Shown: positions 1 through 7,062 of the stretch, piece after piece
Layout: the number at the start of each line of letters is the position of its first letter
Numbering within the stretch: the stretch's first letter is position 1
Assembly: GCA_964404825.1 (NCBI GenBank)
Contig: CAYOLQ010000088.1
Span: 1-13,783, forward strand
Reading direction: 5' to 3'
Length of the DNA stretch: 13,783 nt
From: JACJXF01 sp964404825
GTDB lineage: Bacteria > Bacteroidota > Bacteroidia > Bacteroidales > GCA-2748055
Position numbers and translations under genes: made by a program
The notes under the pieces: model-generated
Seen by the model: only the letters and a program-made list of their open reading frames with translations
Told to the model about the DNA's origin: nothing
The model's database searches: none

Positions 1-2
1 GG

Positions 3-72
3 TAGAATTTAGAAGGTAGATTTTAGAATTTAGAAGGTAGAATTTAGAATGTAGAGTTTAGAATTTAGAATA
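3..72 (+). repeat. Tandem heptanucleotide repeat, TAGAANN, about 10 units
   Basis: The stretch divides into consecutive 7-nt units: TAGAATT, TAGAAGG, TAGATTT, TAGAATT, TAGAAGG, TAGAATT, TAGAATG, TAGAGTT, TAGAATT, TAGAATA. The first four bases stay TAGA in all ten; positions 5 to 7 vary, mainly between ATT and AGG. The repeat begins at or before the left edge of the window, so its full length is unknown. A shorter array of the same heptad lies on the opposite strand at 95-122. No coding potential is apparent, and a 7-nt period would shift the reading frame at each copy. Confidence 0.85.
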
Positions 73-94
73 TAAGTGATTAAAAGCAAGTCCT

Positions 95-122
95 AATTCT
101 GAATTCTAAATTCTACCTTCTA
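95..122 (-). repeat. Opposed heptad array (4 units), inverted copy of 3-72
   Basis: Read on the minus strand, 122 down to 95 gives TAGAAGG, TAGAATT, TAGAATT, CAGAATT, the same heptad as 3-72 in inverted orientation. As a result 31-50 and 103-122 form a perfect 20-bp inverted repeat with a 52-nt spacer. A degenerate extra unit (GAAAAGG, 129-123) runs into the stop codon of the minus-strand gene at 128-619. The structure could act as a 3' hairpin for that transcript, but no T tract marks it as a classical terminator. Confidence 0.8.
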
Positions 123-127
123 CCTTT

Positions 128-619
128 TCATCCCAGAAAACCAACCTTCCTGTGAGTTCCATCGCAATAGGGCTGGGCCTTCGAGTGTCCGCAACGGCAG
201 AAGGATGTCATTATCATACTTTTGAGCTCGTTGCCTTCGGGACCGATAACCGTAAATTCTCCTTCAACCAGAATGGGTCCGTTTTTCATTATTGATATGC
301 TGGCTACGCTTTCATTTTCTTCTGTCTTTTGCGATAGTACATCTTCGGGAGTAACTTCCACGCCACTATCATGATCCCCCGAAAGCTCCGCAGGAGTTAA
401 ATCTTTATTGTATTTCCAGTAAATGGCCATTGTCGGGCACTTGTCCACCACCTCAATTATTTTTTTTGTAGGGGCTCCCTGCATATTAACCCATGGGCGT
501 TTGCGGGGATTGAAAACCTCAATAAGTTCTCTGAAACATGTTGTTGCATGAATGCATTTAGAGGGTTTCCAGTAAACCGTAATTTCTCCGTTGGTGTACT
601 TCCTGTCGTTTGTGCTCAT
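128..619 (-). CDS. CDGSH iron-sulfur protein with N-terminal Fer4_19 (YjdI-like) domain
   Basis: A protein of 163 residues with two metal-binding modules. Residues 8-69 match the divergent mono-cluster ferredoxin domain (Fer4_19/YjdI family), with Cys22, Cys28 and Cys61 as likely ligands. Residues 141-157 form a CDGSH motif: C141-x-C143, then P-x-C152-D-G-T-H156, the 3Cys-1His set that holds a 2Fe-2S cluster in this family. The middle (about 70-105) is acidic and probably a linker. No signal peptide or membrane segment is seen, so it should be cytosolic. ATG at 619 is chosen over an in-frame TTG at 634, because a promoter -7 box at 667-660 places the ATG after a leader of about 35 nt. The physiological role is not known; electron transfer or cluster handling is an inference. 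The gene stands alone, divergent from the TonB receptor gene. Confidence 0.88.
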   Translation of the reverse strand: MSTNDRKYTNGEITVYWKPSKCIHATTCFRELIEVFNPRKRPWVNMQGAPTKKIIEVVDKCPTMAIYWKYNKDLTPAELSGDHDSGVEVTPEDVLSQKTEENESVASISIMKNGPILVEGEFTVIGPEGNELKSMIMTSFCRCGHSKAQPYCDGTHRKVGFLG

Positions 620-659
620 TAAAAGTATTCTCAAGAATTGTTAAAAATTTTCCTTTTAA

Positions 660-667
660 CAAAGATA
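660..667 (-). promoter_or_regulatory. Bacteroidetes-type -7 box (TATCTTTG)
   Basis: The minus strand reads TATCTTTG, an exact fit to the Bacteroidetes -7 consensus TAnnTTTG, 40 nt upstream of the ATG at 619. No clear -33 TTTG element is seen at the usual distance. It probably drives the CDGSH gene. Confidence 0.55.
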
Positions 668-873
668 GTAATTAGAATGTTCAGGACACACCACCGGCGA
701 AATCATACCGCTCCCGGAATTAAGAATAAATAAACATACGGGTAAGATAGAATTCATAAATGAGGCGTTTTTTGAGTTTTTATAAAGAAAATCATAATGT
801 ACAGATAACAAATTCCTCAGATTCTGTTGAAACAGGATGCGTTCCTTTGTAATCATTAAATAACGATTTTGAT

Positions 874-3762
874 ATGATTATAAGAGCATTAGTAAGTATC
901 TTATTTTTAATTGTTTCTGTAGGAGGATATTCACAAACAGGAAGTATACAGGGAAAAGTTTCAGACGGGGTTTCGGGGGAGTCGCTTGTGGGAGCATCAG
1001 TTCTCATTCAGGGCACATTAACAGGGACCATTACAAACCTCGATGGGATATTCGAATTAAAGAATGTAGTTCCCGGAAATTATAATATTGTTGTATCCTA
1101 TATTTCCTACGATAAACAGATTCTTAAGGCGGAGGTGCTTAGCGGTAAACCTGTTTTTCTGGACGTAAAGCTGGGTGCCGCTTCCCTTACAGTTGACGAA
1201 GTTACCGTTACAGCAAGAAAAAGAGTTGGTACAGAAACCTCGATGATTGTGAACATTAAATCAATAGATCTGATTGCCAATGGAATAACTGCAGATCAGA
1301 TTAAAAAGTCACAGGACAGCGATGCTGCCGAAGTTATCCGGAGAGTTCCGGGGATAACCATTACCGATGGGAAGTTTGTTGTTGTAAGGGGACTCAGTGA
1401 GCGTTATAACTCAGTTTTACTGAATGCTTCCCCTGCACCAAGTTTTGAACCTTCGAAGCGATCCTTTTCATTCGATGCGATTCCAAGCGGGATGATTGAA
1501 AATATTATGATTTACAAAAGTCCGGCCCCTGAATTACCGGCCGACTTTGCAGGAGCTGTAATTGATATCCTCACCAAAGAGGTTGCTGATAAAAACGAAT
1601 TCAAAATTTCTTACAGTACCGGATATGTTCAGAATACCAGCTTTATCAAGGATTTTCAGACATATGAAGGTGGTAAGTACGACAGACTTGGCTTTGATGA
1701 TGGCACACGCGATTTTCCAGGTGAACTTCCTTCATCGCAGAAAATGAATGAGTTATACAAATGGCCCAACCTCACATCATATCTCGTAAGGATGGATTCA
1801 CTTAAGACCATCTCAAGGGCATTTAATAAGAACTGGGATACACAAAACATTAGTCCATTTCTGGATCAGAACATCAGCCTGACATCCCAGAGACGTTTTG
1901 TTGCCGGGAAGGTATCAATTGGAAATATTACCAGTCTAAACTATAAGGCAACAAATAATTATACAGTAATTAACAGAGATGAATACGAATCGTATAATGC
2001 AATAACGGATGACATTGATATCGCCTATGCATTCAAAGACTTTACCTATGTCCAGGAGACTACAATTGGTTTAATACATAACTGGCTATTTATTTTTGGT
2101 GACAACCAGAAAATTGGTTTCAGAAACATGGTAAATAATCTGGGTGAAAAAAGAACCGTTCAAAGAGTTGGATACGCTACCAACAGCTCGCAGGACTGGT
2201 TGAGTACGAATCTGCGTTTTAATCAGAGGTTTATTTATTCCGGTCAGATTGAAGGTAAACACCATTTGAACGATAATAAAACCCGTTTTAACTGGAATGC
2301 AGGTTTATCCTATACGGCAAATAATGATCCCGATAATCGGCGATATACCTATGCCCGTAATATTTTTTCGTCCGACTCTATACCCTATTTCTTTGTAATA
2401 GATAATAAACCCAGTGTATATAACGGAGGTAGACTTAGCCAGAGTTTATCAGAGCTGGATAAAAACGTTAAATTTGATATAACACAGGATATTTATACAG
2501 CGGTTTCCGAGTCGCCCCTGCAAATTAAAGCCGGCATTTTCGGCGATATAAAAAGCAGAGATGTTGATACCCGGATGGTTGGAATTGTGGCTCCGAGAGG
2601 CACTAACCGTATGGTTTTAAATGGAGGTGTTTTTCAGGATATAGGGAGTCTGGTGGCAGATACTAATTTCTATTACGATCCAAACAATATAAATGTCACC
2701 GGGCTGGCATACGCTGATGGAACCAATCCGGTAAATAAATATCAGGCCGTTGATGAACTATTGGCCGGATACATTGGAATAAAACTCCCGATAGCTAAAA
2801 TTGTTGATATCTATGGCGGAGTCAGGATGGAAAAGTACAGTAGGTTAATTACAGGATTCTACGAAAAGAATATCGGAGCAAATGATGAAATACTTAATGA
2901 CTCCCTCGATATAAACAGGGATACCTTAAATCTGTTTCCATCGGTGAATGTGAAGATAAAATTAGGGGAAAAGCATAATATCCGCTTATCGTATGGCAAA
3001 ACGATTAACCGTCCTGAATTCAGGGAGAATTCTGTTAGTTTTTATGAAGATTTTGAACTTAATTCTCTGGTTTATGGCAATTCGGATTTGGTGCCTGCAA
3101 CAATTGAGAATTATGATGTGCGTTATGAGTGGTACCCGACACCGGGAGAACTTATTTCGCTGGCCGCATTCTACAAGGATTTTACCAACCCGATAGAATT
3201 ATTTCAAATCCTGGCGGGAAATAAATTTGTCTACCAACCCTATAATACTGAAAAAGCATACAGCAGAGGGATAGAATTTGACGCCAGGAAATCCCTTATG
3301 TTTCTTGAGGATGTACCTGTGTTAAGTTTCTTAAAGAATCTTACTGTAGTTTTTAATTCATCCTTAATAAAAAGTGAAATCAATACTAATATATCGTTTT
3401 CAAGGGATTCAGTAAGAATAATGCAAGGACAGTCGCCATATATTGTTAACCTCGGTATTTTTTACAATAATCCGGAAAAGGGACTGATGATGAATATGAG
3501 CTACAACCGAATCGGCAAAAGGATTGTCTTTGTTGGCACACCGCTTAATCCTCATACCTGGGAGCTTCCAAGGAATTCTCTTGATCTTAGTATTGAGAAG
3601 AAAATCGGAAAGAGTTTTGATCTGAAACTGGGTATAAAAGATATTACCAATAACCCTGTTCATTGGGTTGAATACTTTGGCGAAAAGGATGAGATAGAAG
3701 TAAGTAAGGTTAGGTACATCCCTAACCGAAAGATAAACCTTGGTTTATCATGGACCTTCTAG
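874..3762 (+). CDS. TonB-dependent outer-membrane receptor with carboxypeptidase-regulatory-like N-domain
   Basis: A 962-residue outer-membrane active transporter. Residues 1-20 are a signal peptide ending near GYSQ. Residues 22-107 are a CarboxypepD_reg-like beta-sandwich (GSIQGKVSD start, DGIF and PGNY motifs), typical of Bacteroidetes receptors. VDEVTVTA at 107-114 looks like a TonB box. The plug spans about 120-235 and contains VRGLSERYNSVLLN and LPADFAGAVIDI, signatures of the receptor class in which these replace the usual TonB plug RG motif region. The rest is beta-barrel ending in LGLSWTF, with the expected C-terminal aromatic residue. Transport would be powered by TonB-ExbBD, encoded elsewhere. 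The substrate cannot be read from sequence. No SusD-like lipoprotein follows; the next gene encodes a T9SS-secreted protein. The upstream promoter is weak: TTCCTTTG at 842-849 differs by one base from TAnnTTTG. The start has no rival ATG before the signal peptide. Confidence 0.92.
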   Translation: MIIRALVSILFLIVSVGGYSQTGSIQGKVSDGVSGESLVGASVLIQGTLTGTITNLDGIFELKNVVPGNYNIVVSYISYDKQILKAEVLSGKPVFLDVKLGAASLTVDEVTVTARKRVGTETSMIVNIKSIDLIANGITADQIKKSQDSDAAEVIRRVPGITITDGKFVVVRGLSERYNSVLLNASPAPSFEPSKRSFSFDAIPSGMIENIMIYKSPAPELPADFAGAVIDILTKEVADKNEFKISYSTGYVQNTSFIKDFQTYEGGKYDRLGFDDGTRDFPGELPSSQKMNELYKWPNLTSYLVRMDSLKTISRAFNKNWDTQNISPFLDQNISLTSQRRFVAGKVSIGNITSLNYKATNNYTVINRDEYESYNAITDDIDIAYAFKDFTYVQETTIGLIHNWLFIFGDNQKIGFRNMVNNLGEKRTVQRVGYATNSSQDWLSTNLRFNQRFIYSGQIEGKHHLNDNKTRFNWNAGLSYTANNDPDNRRYTYARNIFSSDSIPYFFVIDNKPSVYNGGRLSQSLSELDKNVKFDITQDIYTAVSESPLQIKAGIFGDIKSRDVDTRMVGIVAPRGTNRMVLNGGVFQDIGSLVADTNFYYDPNNINVTGLAYADGTNPVNKYQAVDELLAGYIGIKLPIAKIVDIYGGVRMEKYSRLITGFYEKNIGANDEILNDSLDINRDTLNLFPSVNVKIKLGEKHNIRLSYGKTINRPEFRENSVSFYEDFELNSLVYGNSDLVPATIENYDVRYEWYPTPGELISLAAFYKDFTNPIELFQILAGNKFVYQPYNTEKAYSRGIEFDARKSLMFLEDVPVLSFLKNLTVVFNSSLIKSEINTNISFSRDSVRIMQGQSPYIVNLGIFYNNPEKGLMMNMSYNRIGKRIVFVGTPLNPHTWELPRNSLDLSIEKKIGKSFDLKLGIKDITNNPVHWVEYFGEKDEIEVSKVRYIPNRKINLGLSWTF

Positions 3763-3788
3763 TGTTAAACCATACTTAAGCAATTCTT

Positions 3789-3817
3789 AACAGAACAGGA
3801 ATTCCCATCTGTTTTTT
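3789..3817 (+). terminator. Probable intrinsic terminator after the TonB receptor gene
   Basis: AACAGA (3789-3794) pairs with TCTGTT (3808-3813), and the loop contains the palindrome GGAATTCC (3798-3805). A T tract at 3812-3817 overlaps and follows the stem. It lies 27 nt after the receptor stop codon. The stem is short and AT-rich, so it may terminate only in part. Confidence 0.5.
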
Positions 3818-3863
3818 AAAGTTTTAATAACTCTGGCTAAACTTTCAGGGCATATGTCTTAAA

Positions 3864-3871
3864 TACCTTTG
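3864..3871 (+). promoter_or_regulatory. Bacteroidetes-type -7 box (TACCTTTG)
   Basis: TACCTTTG fits TAnnTTTG exactly, 28 nt before the ATG at 3900. CTTTCAG begins 22 nt upstream of the box (3842-3848) and may serve as a -33-like element; the same heptamer sits at the same distance upstream of the box at 7014-7021. A second match, TAATTTTG at 3888-3895, is too close to the ATG to be the -7 box. Confidence 0.65.
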
Positions 3872-3899
3872 TGACTATAAACCAAAATAATTTTGTTAT

Positions 3900-5999
3900 A
3901 TGAAAAAAATTCTATTCACTTTTGCAGTTGGGATTTTTGCTCTTGCACTCAATGCACAGAGTTTGAAGATAAATAATCCCTTTTTTAATCAGGTTGATTA
4001 TATAGGAGCATTCGACGGCACTAACGACTGGACAGCAGGCTGGGCAAACTGGAATCCGGTAGATACTGAATATCCCGAGGCTACTGTAACTAAAGGTAAC
4101 GGAGCATTCAGCCCAAGTCTTTCGACACATATAACCGCCGACGAAACCTGGAGTGGTGTTATAAAATTAGATGGCTGGGTATATGTTGACGCTCCTGCAA
4201 CCCTTACAATTGAACCTGGTACAATAATACGTGGCGAAGCAAAGAGTGCTGTAATTATAGACAGAGGTGCCAAAATTCATGCTGAGGGCACAAGTTCGCA
4301 ACCTATTGTTTTTACATCAAACCAGGGCGCAGGTTTTAGAAATAACTCTGACTGGGCTGGTTTAATTATTGCCGGAAAAGGAAAAAACAACCTTAAGGCT
4401 AACGCAACTAACGGTACAGCTGATGGAGAGGGTTTAACCGAAGGAGGTACTGGTGTATTCCATGGTGGAAGCGATAATGCTGACAATTCAGGAGTTATAA
4501 AATATGTACGTATCGAATTTCCCGGATACCTTGTTTCCGAAGGAAATGAAATAAACGGTTTGAGTCTTGCATCAGTTGGTAGTGGAACAACTATCGAATA
4601 TGTTCAGGTTTCACATTCAGGCGATGATGGTTTCGAATGGTGGGGTGGTGCTGTTAATGCAAAACACCTCATTTCCTATAAAACTGAGGATGATGATTTC
4701 GATACCGATAACGGCTTTGTTGGAATGGTTCAGTTTGGTGTTATTGCACGTGATTCCACTATTGTTGACACAGATGCTGCCAACGGTTTTGAATCTGATA
4801 ATGATGCAAGCGGTACCAATAATGTTCCAAAAACAAATCCTACTTTTAGTAACATCAGTGCTTTTGGTCCTTCAAAAACCAATACCGAACCAGCAAATTT
4901 GCTTTCAAATCATAACTCAGGTTCCTCTATGCGAATCAGAAGAGGCTCATGTCTTCAGGTTTATAATTCAGTATTTGCAGGTTGGGGTAATGGTTTGAAT
5001 CTGGAATCTGCCAATGGCTGGGCTTCTGCACAGTCAGATTCACTTACAGTTCAGAATACAAATATTGCCGGAGTTCGTAACGCATGGATTAAAACATCAG
5101 GCGGACCTGTTGTTGCTGATATTGCAACCTGGTTTGATGCTGCGGAAAGAAACAATGATACAACCTTACTTGCAACATCACTGAAATTAACAGATCCATT
5201 TAACTATACTGCAAGAAATTTCCAACCTCAGGCCGGATCGCCTGTATTTGATGCTTCAATATGGTATCATTTGCCCGTTCCAGCTACGTTCCCGATTGAT
5301 TTTGAAGTTGAAAATGATGCAACCTGGTCGGTTTTTGCAAATGGTACAGGTTTACCAACAGACTTTGAAGTTATAACCAACCCTGATAAATCAGGAATCA
5401 ATACTTCGGATAAGGTATTAAAATTCGTTGTAAACTTTCCTTCTGAGGTATATGCAGGAGCAGTTTCAGAAGGATATGTTCCGCTTGAATTTACTTCTTC
5501 CTCCAATGCAATTTCGTTAATGGTTTGGAAGTCGACTATCAGTCCTGTTGCTTTTAAAGTCGAAGCCAGTACCAATGGAGGTCCTGTTAAGGAAGTTAAA
5601 GTTTCAAATACTCTGACAAATCAGTGGGAACTTTTAACATTCGATTTTTCCGCGTGTGTCGGTTACTCATATCCAAAAATCGTAATTTTCCCTGATTTTC
5701 CTGGAACTCGTACTGCTTCTACAACCAACTATATGGATAACATTTCTTTGGCATCTACTATTGGGGTTTCAAAAAACAGTGTACATAACGTTAAGGTTTA
5801 TCCTAACCCTGCTGTTGATGTACTTAATGTTTCCCTTTCGTATTCTAATGCTAAAGTTTCTGTTTACAATAGTCTTGGAAGGTTAATGGAGTCAGTAATT
5901 GCTGAAGGTAATCTGGTCAGATTCGATGTCAGCAACTATTCACGAGGAATTTACTTTGTAAAAATAAATGATGAAGCTGTTGTGAAGTTTGTTAAATAA
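3900..5999 (+). CDS. T9SS-secreted beta-helix-like surface protein with type A sorting domain
   Basis: A 699-residue exported protein. Residues 1-20 are a signal peptide (MKKILFTFAV start, LALNAQ cleavage region). About 30-455 form a repetitive, beta-rich region resembling a right-handed parallel beta-helix, with motifs such as DWTAGWANW, GTIIRGEA, PIVFTSNQ, YVRIEFPG and GSGTTIEYVQVSHSGDD. It includes acidic loops at 262-271 and 296-303 that might bind calcium (inference). About 465-620 resemble a carbohydrate-binding jelly-roll module (DFSACVGYSYPKIVIF, YMDNISLA). Residues 630-699 are a T9SS type A C-terminal sorting domain: VYPNPAVDVLNV, then SVYNSLGRLM, then RGIYFVKI. The protein should cross the inner membrane by Sec and the outer membrane by T9SS, and end up surface-attached or released. 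I recall this family near TonB receptors in Bacteroidetes, with uninformative product names. A surface partner role for the receptor encoded upstream is inference. Confidence 0.88.
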   Translation: MKKILFTFAVGIFALALNAQSLKINNPFFNQVDYIGAFDGTNDWTAGWANWNPVDTEYPEATVTKGNGAFSPSLSTHITADETWSGVIKLDGWVYVDAPATLTIEPGTIIRGEAKSAVIIDRGAKIHAEGTSSQPIVFTSNQGAGFRNNSDWAGLIIAGKGKNNLKANATNGTADGEGLTEGGTGVFHGGSDNADNSGVIKYVRIEFPGYLVSEGNEINGLSLASVGSGTTIEYVQVSHSGDDGFEWWGGAVNAKHLISYKTEDDDFDTDNGFVGMVQFGVIARDSTIVDTDAANGFESDNDASGTNNVPKTNPTFSNISAFGPSKTNTEPANLLSNHNSGSSMRIRRGSCLQVYNSVFAGWGNGLNLESANGWASAQSDSLTVQNTNIAGVRNAWIKTSGGPVVADIATWFDAAERNNDTTLLATSLKLTDPFNYTARNFQPQAGSPVFDASIWYHLPVPATFPIDFEVENDATWSVFANGTGLPTDFEVITNPDKSGINTSDKVLKFVVNFPSEVYAGAVSEGYVPLEFTSSSNAISLMVWKSTISPVAFKVEASTNGGPVKEVKVSNTLTNQWELLTFDFSACVGYSYPKIVIFPDFPGTRTASTTNYMDNISLASTIGVSKNSVHNVKVYPNPAVDVLNVSLSYSNAKVSVYNSLGRLMESVIAEGNLVRFDVSNYSRGIYFVKINDEAVVKFVK

Positions 6000-6018
6000 G
6001 CTTTTCATAGTTAAATGG

Positions 6019-6055
6019 AAAAAGGGTGTCTCAGAAATGAGGGACCCTTTTTTTG
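6019..6055 (+). terminator. Strong Rho-independent terminator after the T9SS protein gene
   Basis: The stem pairs AAAAAGGGT (6019-6027) with ACCCTTTTT (6044-6052). It extends inward through a G-G mismatch and a T-G wobble to CTC (6030-6032) pairing with GAG (6039-6041). The loop is AGAAAT and the T tract runs 6048-6054. It lies 20 nt past the stop codon at 5999. The flanking A tract also lets it work, more weakly, on the opposite strand. Confidence 0.85.
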
Positions 6056-6084
6056 TTTTACGCAGCCAGAATAATCAATCAATT

Positions 6085-6753
6085 CGTTTTCCCGTAGAAA
6101 GTGATAAGCATTTATTATTTTGGTTACAGAAGCTGATTTTTGGTTTTAAATGACATTAAAGGGTGGCAGGGCGGGGGATGGCCNNNNNNNNNNNNNNNNN
6201 NNNNNNNNNNNNNNNNNNNNNNNNNNNNNNNNNNNNNNNNNNNNNNNNNNNNNNNNNNNNNNNNNNNNNNNNNNNNNNNNNNNCTTCAGTTTTCGTGAAA
6301 AGCATAAATTATTCGGTTTTGGAAGCCGGTTTTTACTTAATAATGTCATTAAAGGTTGGCAGAGCGGGGGAATGACATTAAAGGGTGGCAGGGCGGGGGA
6401 TGGCCATCCCATAATCTATATATACAATATTGGTATTATTGATACCAGCATGATATGAATTGATGAAAGGATTAAAAACAATGAAAATATCAAATTCTTC
6501 AGTTTTCGTGAAAAGCATAAATTATTCGGTTTTGGAAGCCGGTTTTTACTTTATAATGACATTAAAGGGTGGTTGGGCGGGGGATGGCCATCCCAATTAG
6601 TTTATTAAGACAATATTGGTAATAGTTAATCCTGCATGATATGATTTGCTGTAAAGTTTAAAAACTTTGAAAAAGCATAATTATTCAGTTCCCGAAACTG
6701 ATTTTTGCTTCAAACTTTAATTAAAGGGTGGCAGTGCGGGGGATGGCCATCCC
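6085..6753. repeat. Non-coding tandem repeat array, four to five visible units with invariant 54-nt hairpin-to-palindrome spacing
   Basis: Recurring module: an AT-rich lead (AGCATAAATTATTC), a 15-nt hairpin with T tract, ATTAAAGGGTGG, a G-rich box, and the palindrome GGGATGGCCATCCC. Hairpins start at 6121, 6314, 6527 and 6686. Palindromes (whole or begun) start at 6175 (cut by the gap), 6397, 6581 and 6740. For three units the hairpin-to-palindrome distance is exactly 54 nt; in the unit at 6314 the expected site (6368) has been replaced by a 29-nt-offset duplication of the G-rich box that restores the palindrome at 6397. Spacers between modules vary: palindromes are 184 nt apart (6397 to 6581) and 159 nt apart (6581 to 6740). 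The segments from 6284 and from 6497 differ at only two of about 71 positions, so at least one duplication is recent. No reading frame is kept across units. I do not recognise the family. Confidence 0.85.
6184..6283. other. Assembly gap (100 N)
   Basis: Exactly 100 unresolved bases lie inside the tandem array, the usual placeholder for a scaffold gap of unknown size. The near-identical repeats on its right side explain why assembly failed. The true number of repeat units is therefore unknown, and open frames that cross the gap are meaningless. Confidence 0.97.
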
Positions 6754-7013
6754 AATTGTTCTTTAAAAAAGTATAGGTATTAGATAAAACCCCTTTTGAA
6801 GGAATTGCAAATATGTAAAACAAAAAATCTTGCATTATAGATTAGGCTGATTAAAAAAAGATGATTGTATTAAATTTAAAACAGAAAGGAACGATTCTTG
6901 AATGCAATATAAAGAATACTTTTCCGGTTTTAAGTGTTTTGAATTTGCCAGTTGTTGTTCTTTTTCAAACAGACGTTTTTAATTCCGATACCTTTCAGAT
7001 AAAAACCTTTTAG
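6754..7013. other. Intergenic stretch without a convincing gene
   Basis: AT-rich sequence follows the last repeat unit. The first part (about 6754-6800) still resembles the repeat spacer weakly and then fades out. A 50-codon open frame (6861-7013, plus) ends inside the promoter of the next gene and is not convincing. No tRNA, hairpin terminator or riboswitch-like structure was recognised. Confidence 0.5.
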
Positions 7014-7021
7014 TATTTTTG
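7014..7021 (+). promoter_or_regulatory. Bacteroidetes-type -7 box (TATTTTTG)
   Basis: TATTTTTG fits TAnnTTTG exactly and sits 41 nt before the ATG at 7063. CTTTCAG (6992-6998) begins 22 nt upstream, the same heptamer at the same distance as in the promoter at 3864-3871. Its place suggests a -33-like element. Confidence 0.6.
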
Positions 7022-7062
7022 CAAACCTTTACTGCTGACCGGCGTTAAAGTCATATATTTTT

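Noticed and set aside
656..1007. Minus-strand open frames of 66 and 71 codons upstream of the TonB receptor
   Set aside because: One overlaps the receptor start region antisense, and neither has recognisable motifs; the region is better read as a divergent promoter region.
3888..3895. Second exact TAnnTTTG match (TAATTTTG) before the T9SS protein gene
   Set aside because: It ends 4 nt before the ATG, too close to be the -7 box of that gene; the box at 3864 is better placed.
4567..4998. 143-codon plus-strand open frame inside the T9SS protein gene
   Set aside because: It lies wholly within a well-supported gene in another frame; its composition (rich in Met, Leu, Ile and Gln) is typical of an out-of-frame shadow.
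6146..6458. Open frames on both strands across the N gap, including a plus frame and a minus frame of about 90-100 codons
   Set aside because: They depend on 100 unresolved bases and run through the tandem repeat; translations of the G-rich box on either strand resemble no protein family.
6085..6753. CRISPR array
   Set aside because: Repeats are over 90 nt with related, variable-length spacers and no cas genes nearby; the spacers resemble each other, unlike CRISPR spacers.
6861..7013. 50-codon plus-strand open frame before the DUF4294 gene
   Set aside because: It ends inside the next gene's promoter and has no recognisable motif and no -7 box of its own.
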